Counted from the first letter of the stretch, positions 8,235-16,951 are shown. The stretch is DNA of 62,452 bases from Collinsella sp. (GCA_031292915.1 JAUMSH010000069.1:1-62452); one strand, 5' to 3'. The notes: generated by a model from the sequence alone, not told the origin. Made by a program: numbers and translations.

Positions 8235-9488
8235 ATGGCGCAGGAACACGATCTGTTTGATGACATTATCGAGATCAGCAAGGGTTTCGACTTTCTTAAA
8301 AACCCGCTTGGCGGCGTGACCGATGCACTCGATCCGTCGGCGCCGCAGTGGAATCCTGCTGACTACAAGGAGCGTCCGCGCGGCAACACCATTCCGTGCC
8401 TGACCTGCAAAAACGAAAAGAGCGGCTGCACCGCGTGCATGGACGTGTGCCCGGTCAACGCTATTGAGGTCGAGGAAGACGCCATCGAGATCCTCGATTC
8501 CTGCCGCAAGTGCGGTCTGTGCGCCGCTGCCTGCCCGACCGAGGCGATCATCTCGCCGCGTCTGGCGCCTAAAAACCTGTATGACGATATCGTCTCTGCT
8601 GCTACGAGCCACGAGACCGCCTACGTCACCTGCACGCGTGCCCTCAAACGCATGCCGCGTGAAAACGAGGTCGTCGTTGCCTGCGTGGGCGATATTACGG
8701 CAGAGACCTGGTTCTCGGTACTGGCCGACTATCCCAACGTGAGTGTGTACCTGCCGTTGGGCGTGTGCGATAAATGCCGCAACACCGGCGGTGAGGACAT
8801 TCTGGGCGAGGCGATTGCGAAGGCCGAAGAGTGGTCTGGCACGGGTATGGGCCTAGAGGTCGACCCCAAGAGCCTCAAGTGCCATAAGCGCCGCGAGTAC
8901 GAGCGCAAGGAGTACATGGAAAAGATTGCCCGCACCACGGGCCTGACGGTGACCAAGCTCAACCCGGCGACGGCGGCGCTGGCCTCGGTGACGCAAAAGC
9001 TCAAGGCTCATCGCCATCAGATTACCCAGCTGGAGCGCACGCTCAACACCATGTGCGGCACCACGACGACCAAGCGTCGCCGTTCGCTCACCCATGGGCG
9101 GCAGCTGGTGCTCTCGACACTGCAGAACCATCCCGAGCTTGCCCAGAATATGCAGGTGAGCACGCCGGAGTGCGATTTTGAAAAGTGCACGTCGTGCGGC
9201 GAGTGCGTCAACGTGTGCCCCACGTTTGCCTGTGATCTGGTGGGAAGCGGCCGCTTTGCGTTGGAGTCCACGTATTGTTTAGGCTGCGGCGCCTGTGTCA
9301 AGGTTTGTCCTGAGCGTGCGCTCAAGCTTGTTGAGCACGACGCGTCCAATCTGGTCGTCGTCGATCCCGAAGCCGAGGAAAAGGCCGCCCAGAAGGCGAA
9401 GGCTCACGAAGAAGCTGAGAAGGTCAAGGCCGAAGCAAAGGCCAAGCTCGACAAGATGCTAGATCAGGTGGAGAAGCTCGCGGACTAG
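8235..9488 (+). CDS. Four-cluster 4Fe-4S ferredoxin-like protein
   Basis: A 417-residue soluble iron-sulfur protein. It carries two ferredoxin pairs: N-terminal Cys55-Cys58-Cys65-Cys68-Cys72 with Cys90-Cys93-Cys96-Cys100, and C-terminal Cys318-Cys321-Cys324-Cys328 with Cys348-Cys351-Cys354-Cys358. Between them lies a 210-residue region with extra cysteines (Cys150, Cys178, Cys181, Cys216) and a VACVGDITAETWF segment. The last 45 residues are a charged Lys/Glu/Ala coiled-coil tail. GGGAGGGG lies just before the ATG at 8235; an upstream ATG in frame lacks this. It probably shuttles electrons for anaerobic metabolism, but its redox partner is not encoded next to it. Exact name unknown. Confidence 0.8.
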   Translation: MAQEHDLFDDIIEISKGFDFLKNPLGGVTDALDPSAPQWNPADYKERPRGNTIPCLTCKNEKSGCTACMDVCPVNAIEVEEDAIEILDSCRKCGLCAAACPTEAIISPRLAPKNLYDDIVSAATSHETAYVTCTRALKRMPRENEVVVACVGDITAETWFSVLADYPNVSVYLPLGVCDKCRNTGGEDILGEAIAKAEEWSGTGMGLEVDPKSLKCHKRREYERKEYMEKIARTTGLTVTKLNPATAALASVTQKLKAHRHQITQLERTLNTMCGTTTTKRRRSLTHGRQLVLSTLQNHPELAQNMQVSTPECDFEKCTSCGECVNVCPTFACDLVGSGRFALESTYCLGCGACVKVCPERALKLVEHDASNLVVVDPEAEEKAAQKAKAHEEAEKVKAEAKAKLDKMLDQVEKLAD

Positions 9489-9543
9489 CTAAAAGAGCGT
9501 AAATGATGGCCGGTGGAACAGGTACTGCCCCGCCGGCCAAAAA

Positions 9544-9610
9544 AGTTGCGGTGGAATAGTTCCCGTTTTGCCCTTAAGCTGGCCATTCAAGGAACTATTC
9601 CACCGCAACT
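9544..9610. repeat. Perfect 20-bp inverted repeat, possible minus-strand terminator
   Basis: AGTTGCGGTGGAATAGTTCC at 9544-9563 is repeated in inverse at 9591-9610 with a 27-base loop. On the minus strand the hairpin is followed by TTTTTT (9538-9543), so it can terminate the GntR transcript running toward it. The sequence is too perfect for a plain terminator and looks like a dispersed Collinsella intergenic palindrome. Confidence 0.7.
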
Positions 9611-9619
9611 AATAGACAG

Positions 9620-10375
9620 TTAGCTCATACTGCTCTGATGGGTCTCGCTGCCGTTATTGCGGCGGGTGACCGTTTCGTGGAGTAAAAAGAAGCTGGGAAC
9701 CTGTTTGGTCTCGGTGTATTCCATAAGGATACCGTCGGCGTTGTAGGTCTGTCCGCGTACAACAGCGAGTGCGTTAAAGTCGTCGAGATCGAGCACGCGT
9801 GCATCCTCGGGCGTGGGATGCTCAATCGTTACATCGCGTTTGCCCGTGGCAATCTTAATGCCAAGGTCTTCTTCGAGGTAACGATAGATCGAGTCGTTGA
9901 CAATCTCGGGTGTCAGCCCCGGTACCTGTGAGCTTAGGTAATAGGAGTCGTCGGAGCACACGGCCCGTCCGTCTGCATAACGGATGCGTTTGGCACGCGT
10001 GAGCTCACAGCCTTCAGGAAACCCGGTAATCTTGGAGAGCGCCTTGTTGCAAACGAGGAGCTCAAAGACAGTGGTAACCGTTTTGAGCTCAAAGCCTCGG
10101 TTGACCGCGATTTCCTTAAAGGTCTCGAGTCCGCCGCCACCACGACTCTTCTCGTCACTGATGTTGCGAATGACGCGCATGCCTTTGCCTTGCTGGGGGA
10201 GCACGTAACCATCTGCCGCAAGCATCGAGATGGCGCGACGGACCGTCATGCGCGAACAGTCAAACAGCTGCGTGAGCTCAGTCTCCGAAGGCAGATAACT
10301 CTGATAGGCGTATGTGCCGTCGTCAATCGACTGCTTCACGTTGTCATAAATAGTTTGGAAGATGGCTCGCGCCAC
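9620..10375 (-). CDS. GntR-family (HutC/TreR type) transcriptional regulator
   Basis: A 251-residue repressor with an N-terminal winged helix (SYLPSETELTQLF, RMTVRRAISMLAADGYV, QQGKGMRV; residues 25-70) and a C-terminal UTRA ligand domain (about 95-240, with the ending TETKQVPSFFLLHE). UTRA regulators bind phosphorylated sugars or similar effectors. The GTG start follows TAGGAGA. It lies directly downstream of the zinc alcohol dehydrogenase on the same strand and faces the alpha-glucoside PTS across the dehydrogenase. The likely targets are the three palindromes in the dehydrogenase/PTS divergent promoter. Ligand is inferred, perhaps a disaccharide or glucose 6-phosphate. Confidence 0.88.
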   Translation of the reverse strand: MARAIFQTIYDNVKQSIDDGTYAYQSYLPSETELTQLFDCSRMTVRRAISMLAADGYVLPQQGKGMRVIRNISDEKSRGGGGLETFKEIAVNRGFELKTVTTVFELLVCNKALSKITGFPEGCELTRAKRIRYADGRAVCSDDSYYLSSQVPGLTPEIVNDSIYRYLEEDLGIKIATGKRDVTIEHPTPEDARVLDLDDFNALAVVRGQTYNADGILMEYTETKQVPSFFLLHETVTRRNNGSETHQSSMS

Positions 10376-10396
10376 GACGGTCTCCTAGAGCTGAGT

Positions 10397-10426
10397 GCGC
10401 GAGCGGTGGATGAGGACCGCTCGCGC
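10397..10426 (-). promoter_or_regulatory. Intercistronic hairpin between alcohol dehydrogenase and gntR
   Basis: An 11-bp GC-rich stem (GCGCGAGCGGT and ACCGCTCGCGC) with an 8-base loop lies between the dehydrogenase stop and the gntR start. No U-tract follows on either strand. It could lower regulator expression relative to the enzyme or protect the upstream mRNA. Confidence 0.5.
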
Positions 10427-10440
10427 AGGTGTCGATCGAT

Positions 10441-11466
10441 TTACTTGCTGGGGTCGATTATATATTTACCCATGGCACGCAGAGCTGGGTCTGACAGGAT
10501 GGCGCCGAGTTCGTCGAGGGAAGCCACCTTGGCGACCATCGAGGATACGTCGAGCCTGCCAGAGTCGATGAGCTCGAGCGCGCGACGCTGCGTATAAGGG
10601 TTGATGTAGGACGAGGTAAGCACAAGCTCCTTCTGGAAGACCTCGAAGGGCTTGACGGTGATTGTCTCATCGGGCTTGGTGAGGCCGAACATCATGACCG
10701 TAGCCTTGTGGCCGGCGATCTGGATGGCCTGCTCGATGGTGACGGGCTTGCCAACACACTCGATAACGACATCAACGTTGCCGACGCCCTCCTGCTTCAG
10801 GCGGGCCGGGACGTCCTCGTGGATGGAATCAATTGCCAGGTCGGCGCCGAGTTTGAGCGCAACCTCGCGCTTGCCTTCGACAGGCTCGAGCAAGACAACC
10901 TTGGTGGCGCCGGCGTTTTTAGCAAGCTGCATCATGAGCAGACCGATCATGCCACCGCCGATAACGACAACTGTGCTGCCGGGCTTGATGTTGCACATAT
11001 CGATGCCGTGCAGGCAGCAGGCGACGGGCTCGGTCATAGCACCCTGCTCAAAGCTGGTGTGATCGCCCAACTTGTAAACTTGCTGCATATCGACGGAGCA
11101 GTACTCGGCAAAGCCGCCGTTAACAGTGGTGCCGTAACCGGTCATATGCTCGCAGTAGTGGTTGATTCCGTCGCGGCAGGGTTCGCAGCAGCCGCAGGGA
11201 TGGTTTGGGTCGATGCACACGCGATCGCCCGGTTTAAAGCCAGCGACGTCGCTGCCCACGGCCTCGACAACGCCCGCAAACTCATGACCAAGGATCGTGG
11301 GCGGGGTAACGTCGGCTGCACCCTTGTCGCCTTCATAGATATGAACGTCGGTACCGCAGACGCCGCAAGCTTTGACGTTGATCAGAACGTCGCGCCTGCC
11401 CACGGCCGGCTTTGCCGATTCCTCGACTCTGAGGTCGTGCTTTCCATAGAAGACCGCGCTTTTCAT
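10441..11466 (-). CDS. Zinc-dependent medium-chain alcohol/polyol dehydrogenase
   Basis: A 341-residue MDR-family NAD(P) dehydrogenase related to sorbitol and threonine dehydrogenases. Catalytic zinc motif: Cys37 in CGVCGTD and GHEFAG (about 61-66). Structural zinc: the CGCCEPCRDGINHYC cluster (about 91-105). The Rossmann motif GGGMIG is near 170. AAGGAGT precedes the ATG by five bases. It is transcribed away from a PTS/GH4 alpha-glucosidase pair and is followed by their probable regulator, so a role in oxidising a polyol such as sorbitol set free from a phosphorylated disaccharide alcohol is plausible. That link is an inference from context; the family alone fits several polyols. Confidence 0.87.
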   Translation of the reverse strand: MKSAVFYGKHDLRVEESAKPAVGRRDVLINVKACGVCGTDVHIYEGDKGAADVTPPTILGHEFAGVVEAVGSDVAGFKPGDRVCIDPNHPCGCCEPCRDGINHYCEHMTGYGTTVNGGFAEYCSVDMQQVYKLGDHTSFEQGAMTEPVACCLHGIDMCNIKPGSTVVVIGGGMIGLLMMQLAKNAGATKVVLLEPVEGKREVALKLGADLAIDSIHEDVPARLKQEGVGNVDVVIECVGKPVTIEQAIQIAGHKATVMMFGLTKPDETITVKPFEVFQKELVLTSSYINPYTQRRALELIDSGRLDVSSMVAKVASLDELGAILSDPALRAMGKYIIDPSK

Positions 11467-11512
11467 GGTGACTCCTTAACGTGGCGGTGAATGTTGTAAT
11501 GAAGTATAGGTA

Positions 11513-11547
11513 TGTCTATAGATATAGACAAGCACATCTAGACAAGT
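11513..11547. promoter_or_regulatory. Operator-like palindromes near the dehydrogenase promoter
   Basis: TGTCTATA (11513-11520) and TATAGACA (11523-11530) form a dyad, followed at once by ACATCTAGACAAGT (11534-11547), whose reverse complement shares TTGTCTAGA with the site near the PTS gene. TTGTCTAGACAA-like dyads are typical GntR/UTRA operators. The sites lie about 50-80 bp before the dehydrogenase start. Confidence 0.6.
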
Positions 11548-11662
11548 AGAAAAGAAATTTTAAATGCAGCCATAAGGTATGTCAGATTTAGCAGGCAAAA
11601 CACTGGACTCATACCGTTTACGGCCAATAATCAACCGTTTACCGACCGTAGTATTTATGCTA

Positions 11663-11678
11663 ACTTGTCTAGATAAGT
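11663..11678. promoter_or_regulatory. GntR-type operator before the PTS gene
   Basis: ACTTGTCTAGATAAGT is a 16-bp dyad with one mismatch and shares its core with the site at 11534-11547. It lies some 145 bp before the PTS start. A TATGAT hexamer at 11679-11684 could be the -10 box just beside it, so binding would block transcription. Confidence 0.6.
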
Positions 11679-11823
11679 GATATGATAAAAATAGAAGCGC
11701 AAGAAGTCAGGGAAGCGGGCCCACCCGTCCTATTGCACGAGGTACACGCAAACGGCGCGTCTGCGGTCTCGAGTGAAGCCAAAACCGCAGTCGCTTCGAA
11801 TGAAGAGAGGGGGATTCCCCGTC

Positions 11824-13431
11824 ATGATGCAAAAGATACAACGTTTCGGCGGTGCAATGTACACGCCTGCAATTCTTTTCGCATTTTCCGGAATCGTCGT
11901 CGGCCTGGGTACGTTGTTTACCACCGAGGCGATCTTTGGCGAGATGGCCACTGCGGGCCATCTTTGGTTTGATTGCTGGAATGTGCTGCTCCAGGGTGGT
12001 TGGACGCTCTTTAACCAGATGCCGTTGCTGTTTTGCGTAGCGTTGCCAATCTCGCTCGCGAACAAGCAGAACGCTCGCTGCTGCATGGAGGCTTTGGCCA
12101 TCTACCTTACCTTCAACTACTTTGTTAGCACAATCTTGGGGCAGTGGGGCCCTGTCTTTGGGGTCGACTACTCTGTCGAGGCGGGCAGCGGTACTGGTCT
12201 TGCCACCATCGCAAGCATCAAAACGCTTGATATGGGCATCATGGGCGCGCTCATTATCTCTGGTATCGCCACGATGCTGCATAATAAGTTCTTCGACACC
12301 GAGCTCCCCGAGTGGTTGGGCGTGTTCTCGGGTTCCGTGTTCATCTATATGATCGGTTTCTTCGTTATGGTTCCGGTCGCTCTTATCGCCTGCCTGGTGT
12401 GGCCGCATGTTCAGGCTGCTATCTCTGCCTTCCAGGGATTCATCCTTTCCGCCGGTACGTTTGGCGTGGGTGTCTTTGCTTTCTTCGAGCGCGTGCTGAT
12501 CCCTACAGGCCTGCACCACTTTATCTATACGCCGTTCTATTACGACAACGCGGCGGTCAACGGCGGCATCTTTGCTGCTTGGGCCAATATCCTGCCCCAA
12601 CTGGCTGCCGATCCGAGCATTGCTCTTAAGGATGCCGCACCCTGGGCTGCCTATACCTGCCCTGGTTGGACTAAGGTCTTCGGCTCGCTTGGCGTCGCCA
12701 TTGCGTTTTATATGACCGCCAAACCCGAGCGCAAGCAGCGCGTCAAGGCTCTGCTGATCCCGGTCACCCTTACCGCTATGCTTTGCGGTATCACCGAGCC
12801 GCTTGACTTCACCTTCCTGTTCATCGCGCCCGGCCTGTTCGTCGTCCACTGCGTGCTCGGAGCGCTCGGCTGCATGGCTCAAAACCTCCTTGGCGTCGTG
12901 GGTATCTTCGACGGCGGCATCATCTCGATGCTCTCGTGGGACTGGCTGCCCCTTTGGGCCGCACACGGTCTGCAGTACGCCATCTCCATCCTTGTCGGTC
13001 TGTGCTTTACCGCTCTTTGGGTCGTGGTCTTCCGTTTCCTGATCGTCAAGTTCGACTTTAAGACCCCCGGTCGCGAGGATGACGATGTTGAGGTCGAGCT
13101 CAAGTCCAAGGCCGACTACAAGCAAAAGCAGGGCGGTGCTGCTGGCAAATCGGCCGCCCAGAGTAAAGATGATGAGCGCTTGGTGCTTGCCGAGAACATC
13201 CTCGATCTGCTCGGTGGCACGGATAACATCATCGATGTAACGAACTGCGCTACCCGTCTGCGCGTTAACGTCAAGGACAAGAGCGTCGTTGCACCCGAGG
13301 CTTCCTTCAAGGCGATCGGTACGCATGGCTTGGTGGTCCAAGGTCAGTCAATCCAGGTCATCGTCGGCCTTAGCGTCCCGCAGGTTCGCGAGAAGTTCGA
13401 GAGTCTTCTGAAGTTCGAGACTCTTCTGTAA
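11824..13431 (+). CDS. PTS alpha-glucoside (maltose/glucose type) transporter subunit IICB
   Basis: A 535-residue phosphotransferase permease. The membrane IIC domain covers about residues 1-430 with roughly ten hydrophobic segments and the conserved GITEPLDFTFLF motif. The C-terminal IIB domain (about 455-535) has the phosphorylated Cys475 in VTNCATRLRV. A Lys/Ala linker joins them. No IIA domain is present, so phosphate must come from an external IIA. The ATG at 11824 follows GAGAGGGGG; upstream GTG/ATG codons lack a site. The sequence resembles MalX/GlvC/AglA-type carriers. With the next gene it should import an alpha-linked disaccharide as its 6-phosphate. Confidence 0.9.
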   Translation: MMQKIQRFGGAMYTPAILFAFSGIVVGLGTLFTTEAIFGEMATAGHLWFDCWNVLLQGGWTLFNQMPLLFCVALPISLANKQNARCCMEALAIYLTFNYFVSTILGQWGPVFGVDYSVEAGSGTGLATIASIKTLDMGIMGALIISGIATMLHNKFFDTELPEWLGVFSGSVFIYMIGFFVMVPVALIACLVWPHVQAAISAFQGFILSAGTFGVGVFAFFERVLIPTGLHHFIYTPFYYDNAAVNGGIFAAWANILPQLAADPSIALKDAAPWAAYTCPGWTKVFGSLGVAIAFYMTAKPERKQRVKALLIPVTLTAMLCGITEPLDFTFLFIAPGLFVVHCVLGALGCMAQNLLGVVGIFDGGIISMLSWDWLPLWAAHGLQYAISILVGLCFTALWVVVFRFLIVKFDFKTPGREDDDVEVELKSKADYKQKQGGAAGKSAAQSKDDERLVLAENILDLLGGTDNIIDVTNCATRLRVNVKDKSVVAPEASFKAIGTHGLVVQGQSIQVIVGLSVPQVREKFESLLKFETLL

Positions 13432-13449
13432 ACCATCGTCCATCGAAAC

Positions 13450-13489
13450 AATCGGCCTTGCAGAGCCGGTATGCACCGCAAGGCCGATT
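13450..13489 (+). promoter_or_regulatory. Intercistronic hairpin between PTS and GH4 genes
   Basis: AATCGGCCTTGC (13450-13461) pairs with GCAAGGCCGATT (13478-13489). The tail (CTAGAGATAAAAAAC) has no U-run. It may stabilise the upstream message or partly attenuate so that the cytosolic hydrolase and the carrier are made at different levels. Confidence 0.6.
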
Positions 13490-13586
13490 CTAGAGATAAA
13501 AAACTCCACTTCTAGGTAACAATTCCAAACCGTGCAGGCCGCGTACGGGGATGGATTGAGCAAGCGGCCAGAATGAGGAGGACATC

Positions 13587-14930
13587 ATGTCCAAGAAAAA
13601 CTATGCCGTGACCATTGCCGGCGGTGGCTCTACCTTCACCCCGGGCATCGCTCTGATGCTGCTTGAGGAGCGCGACCGCTTTCCGGTCAACAAGGTGACC
13701 TTCTACGATAACAACGCCGAGCGCCAGGAGACCGTGGCCAAGGCCTGCGAGATCTACTTCCACGAGAACGCCCCCGAGGTTGAGTTTAGCTACACCACCG
13801 ACCCCGAGACCGCATTCACCGGGACCGATTTCGTCCTCGCTCACATCCGCGTCGGCCTGTACGCCATGCGTGAGCTCGACGAGAAGATTCCTCTCAAGTA
13901 CGGCTGCGTTGGCCAAGAGACCTGCGGTGCCGGCGGTATCGCCTACGGCATGCGCTCCATCGGTGGTGTCATCGAGATCCTCGACTACATGGAGAAGTAC
14001 AGCCCCAACGCCTGGATGCTCAACTACTCCAACCCCGCGGCCATCGTCGCCGAGGCCTGCCGCGTGCTGCGCCCCAACAGCCGCATCATCAACATCTGCG
14101 ACATGCCGATCGACCTTATGGATAAGATGAGCCGTATGTGCGGCATCAAGGATCGTCGCGAGCTGCAGTATAGCTACTACGGCCTCAACCACTTTGGTTG
14201 GTGGAGCAAGATCTACGACAAGGACGGCAACGACCTCATGCCGCAGATTAAGGAGCACATGGCTAAGAACGGCTACCTGGACGGCATCGAGCACGAGGCC
14301 GGTAAGGAGCAGCATGTCGAGGAGAGCTGGATTCACACCTTCGGCAAGGCCAAGGATGTCTATGCTGTCGATCCCGAGACGATTCCCAATACCTACCTCA
14401 AGTATTACCTGTACCCGGACTATGTCGTCGAGACGTCTGACCCCAACTACACTCGCGCCAATGAGGTTATGGACGGCCGCGAGAAGAAGGTCTTTGGCGC
14501 TTGCCGCGACATCATCGCCAAGGGTACTGCCAAGGACGGCGGCTTTGAGCCGGATGTACATGCCAACTACATCGTCGACCTTGCCTGCGCACTGGCCGAG
14601 AACACGCTCGAGCGCTTCCTGCTGATCGTCCCCAACGATGGCGCTGTGCCCAACTTCGACCCGACGGCCATGGTCGAGGTGCCTTGCATCGTCGGTTCCA
14701 ACGGCTTTGAGAAGATCTGCCAGGGCCCGATCCCGCAGTTCCAGAAGGGCCTGATGGAGCAGCAGGTTTCCGTTGAGAAGCTCGTTGTCCAGGCTTGGGT
14801 CGAGGGCAGCTACCAGAAGCTCTGGCAGGCGCTCACGCTCTCCAAGACCATTCCTTCGGCAAGCGTTGCTAAGCAGATCCTGGACGAGCTCATCGAGGCC
14901 AACAAGGATTTCTGGCCCGAGCTTAAGTAA
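13587..14930 (+). CDS. 6-phospho-alpha-glucosidase, glycoside hydrolase family 4
   Basis: A 447-residue GH4 enzyme that hydrolyses phosphorylated alpha-glucosides in the cytosol by an NAD+ and Mn2+-dependent redox mechanism. The NAD-binding start is IAGGGSTFTPG (10-20). The metal ligands are Cys171 (NICDMP) and His202 (GLNHFGWW), as in GlvA/AglB. NYSNPAA (146-152) and DREEK-like MRELDEKIPLKYG also fit. GAGGAGG precedes the ATG. It follows the PTS IICB gene in the same direction and surely acts on its product, releasing glucose 6-phosphate plus glucose, fructose or a polyol. The alpha specificity is inferred from the CDMP motif and the neighbour. Confidence 0.93.
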   Translation: MSKKNYAVTIAGGGSTFTPGIALMLLEERDRFPVNKVTFYDNNAERQETVAKACEIYFHENAPEVEFSYTTDPETAFTGTDFVLAHIRVGLYAMRELDEKIPLKYGCVGQETCGAGGIAYGMRSIGGVIEILDYMEKYSPNAWMLNYSNPAAIVAEACRVLRPNSRIINICDMPIDLMDKMSRMCGIKDRRELQYSYYGLNHFGWWSKIYDKDGNDLMPQIKEHMAKNGYLDGIEHEAGKEQHVEESWIHTFGKAKDVYAVDPETIPNTYLKYYLYPDYVVETSDPNYTRANEVMDGREKKVFGACRDIIAKGTAKDGGFEPDVHANYIVDLACALAENTLERFLLIVPNDGAVPNFDPTAMVEVPCIVGSNGFEKICQGPIPQFQKGLMEQQVSVEKLVVQAWVEGSYQKLWQALTLSKTIPSASVAKQILDELIEANKDFWPELK

Positions 14931-15057
14931 GGACTACTGTCTCGAACCCTCACGCATCTCTGCTTCATTTGCGCCGCCGCGGTGTCCGGATTCGCCCGGA
15001 TGCTGCGGCGGCGCTATACTTATACAGTTTGAAGTACCTGTACCAAAAGGAGCTGTC

Positions 15058-16134
15058 GTGTCCCTTTCCATCGGTATCGTGGGCCTGCCCAACGTGGGCA
15101 AGTCGACGCTGTTCACCGCGCTTACCAAAAAGACCGGCCTTGCCGCCAACTACCCGTTTGCCACGATCGACCCCAACGTGGGTATCGTCGACGTGCCCGA
15201 TAGCCGCCTGCAAAAGCTCGCCGACATCGTCAACCCGGGCCGCATTGTGCCGGCTACGGTCGAGTTTGTCGACATCGCGGGCCTGGTGAAGGGTGCCAAC
15301 GAGGGCGAGGGCCTGGGCAACCAGTTCTTGGCAAACATCCGCGAGACCGACGCCATCTGCGAGGTCGTGCGCTACTTTAAGGACCCCAACGTCATGCGTG
15401 AGGTGGGCCGCACGGGCGAGTTCGTCGATCCCGCCGGCGATGCCGACACCATCATGACCGAGCTCATCCTGGCCGACATGGGCACGCTCGAGAAGCAGCT
15501 GCCCAAGCTCGAGAAGGAGGCCAAGCGCGACAAGGAGCTCATGCCCAAGTTCGAGGTCGCTAAGCGCCTGCTTGCCTGGCTCAACGAGGGCAAGCGCGCC
15601 GCATCCATGGAGATGACCGACGAGGAGCGTGCCGCCGCCAAGGGCCTGTTCCTGCTCACCATGAAGCCCATCCTGTATGTGGCCAACGTGGACGAGGATA
15701 TGCTCAACGACGATCTGGCCCCCATCGATGGCGTCAAGCCGTTGCCCATCTGCGCCAAGATCGAGGCCGAGCTTTCCGAGCTCGATCCCGAGGACGCTGC
15801 CGACTACCTGGAGAGCCTGGGCCTGGAACAGCCCGGCCTGGACGTGCTCGCTCAGGCTGCCTACAAGCTGCTCGGCCTGCAGTCGTTCTTTACGGCCGGC
15901 GAGATGGAGGTCAAGGCCTGGACGGTTCGTCAGGGCGCGACCGCCCCGCAGGCCGCCGGTGTCATCCACACCGACTTTGAGCGCGGCTTTATTAAGGCCG
16001 AGGTCATTGGCTACGACGACTACATCGAGCTCGGCGGCGAGCAGGGCGCCAAGGCCGCCGGCAAGCTGCGTATTGAGGGCAAGGACTATGTCATGGCCGA
16101 TGGCGACGTCGTGCACTTCCGCTTTAACGTGTAA
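15058..16134 (+). CDS. ychF: Ribosome-binding ATPase YchF
   Basis: A 358-residue Obg-family P-loop protein that prefers ATP, binds ribosomes and is linked to stress and translation. Motifs: G1 GLPNVGKST (9-17), the switch sequence ANYPFATIDPN, G3 DIAGLVKGA, and NVDED in place of the GTPase NKxD, which explains ATP preference. The C-terminal TGS domain ends with the usual GDVVHFRFNV. The GTG start at 15058 follows AAAAGGAG; the frame is open further upstream into the GH4 gene, but that part is unrelated. A TATACT hexamer near 15016 may be its -10 box. Confidence 0.95.
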   Translation: MSLSIGIVGLPNVGKSTLFTALTKKTGLAANYPFATIDPNVGIVDVPDSRLQKLADIVNPGRIVPATVEFVDIAGLVKGANEGEGLGNQFLANIRETDAICEVVRYFKDPNVMREVGRTGEFVDPAGDADTIMTELILADMGTLEKQLPKLEKEAKRDKELMPKFEVAKRLLAWLNEGKRAASMEMTDEERAAAKGLFLLTMKPILYVANVDEDMLNDDLAPIDGVKPLPICAKIEAELSELDPEDAADYLESLGLEQPGLDVLAQAAYKLLGLQSFFTAGEMEVKAWTVRQGATAPQAAGVIHTDFERGFIKAEVIGYDDYIELGGEQGAKAAGKLRIEGKDYVMADGDVVHFRFNV

Positions 16135-16145
16135 GGACGACGCGC

Positions 16146-16529
16146 ATGTTTAAATATGGTAAAAAAGCCGGCTACATGGGTATTGCGCTGCTCGTGCTTG
16201 CGGTGATTCCGCTGGTGGTCGCAGCGTGTGTTATCCCCAACATTGGTGCCGAGGTGGCAACAAAATTTAATGCCGCCGGCGAGGCGACGCGCTGGGGCAA
16301 GAGCTATGAGTTGCTGGCACTGCCGGTGCTCAACCTGCTGCTGAGCGTGGCGACGTACTTTACGGCAGGGCGCCAGGCTAAAAACAATGATGACTCCGCC
16401 GCCATGGCGCGCATCGTGTGCGAGCGCTACCTGCGCAACGGTTGCATCACGGGTGTGTTCCTCAACGTGGTCAACGTTTACTTTATGTACTCGGCGATTA
16501 CCGGAACGGGCTTTGGCCTTGGTTTCTAG
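16146..16529 (+). CDS. Small membrane protein, DUF1648-like
   Basis: A 127-residue protein with three hydrophobic segments (about 10-32, 55-75 and 98-122). The stretch KFNAAGEATRWG after the first helix is the DUF1648 signature seen in SdpI-like immunity and related membrane proteins. It starts 12 bases after ychF and may be co-transcribed. No partner of an SdpABC system is present. Function unknown. Confidence 0.65.
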   Translation: MFKYGKKAGYMGIALLVLAVIPLVVAACVIPNIGAEVATKFNAAGEATRWGKSYELLALPVLNLLLSVATYFTAGRQAKNNDDSAAMARIVCERYLRNGCITGVFLNVVNVYFMYSAITGTGFGLGF

Positions 16530-16538
16530 CTTGTCCTT

Positions 16539-16928
16539 TTAGGCAATGAGCCTGCACATATATTCAATGGCTGCTGCGAGGCCGCCGCTCGATCGTGGTT
16601 TAAAGACCATGTCGGCGGCGGTCTCGTTCTCGTATCCGGCGCCACGAAGGGCGAGTGCGATACCGGCTTCTAGAAGGAGTGGCAGGCCGCGTTGGCTGGT
16701 TGCGATTACGGCAGCCTGATTGAGCAGGCAGCTGTGCGTTTGGCATTGAACAGCAAGTTCACCTTGCGCCGGGCAAGGGACCAGAACGGCGGCGACGCGA
16801 CTTGATAGCAATGCAAATGCTGTGCGCTCATCGGGCGAAAGGCATTCAGCTTCAACGACGACGAGCTTGGGCGGTGCGCTGTTTGTGCGAAGCGTGGCTC
16901 GGTACATGCGGACCGAAGAACCCGTCAT
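16539..16928 (-). CDS. Hypothetical protein, divergent from Xre regulator
   Basis: A 129-residue soluble protein of unknown function. It has a beta-rich N-terminal half (KLVVVEAECL, RVAAVLVPCP), three cysteines at about 61-79 and a C-terminal helix ending in YMCRLIA. The ATG at 16928 follows AGGAG by eight bases; an upstream in-frame codon lacks a site. Its promoter shares a 24-bp palindrome with the divergent Xre gene, so both are likely controlled together. Confidence 0.5.
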   Translation of the reverse strand: MTGSSVRMYRATLRTNSAPPKLVVVEAECLSPDERTAFALLSSRVAAVLVPCPAQGELAVQCQTHSCLLNQAAVIATSQRGLPLLLEAGIALALRGAGYENETAADMVFKPRSSGGLAAAIEYMCRLIA

Positions 16929-16951
16929 AGAAAACTCCTGTGTATTCGTCA

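Noticed and set aside
11707..13341. Long minus-strand open frame opposite the PTS gene
   Set aside because: Antisense shadow; the sense frame has clear IIC and IIB motifs.
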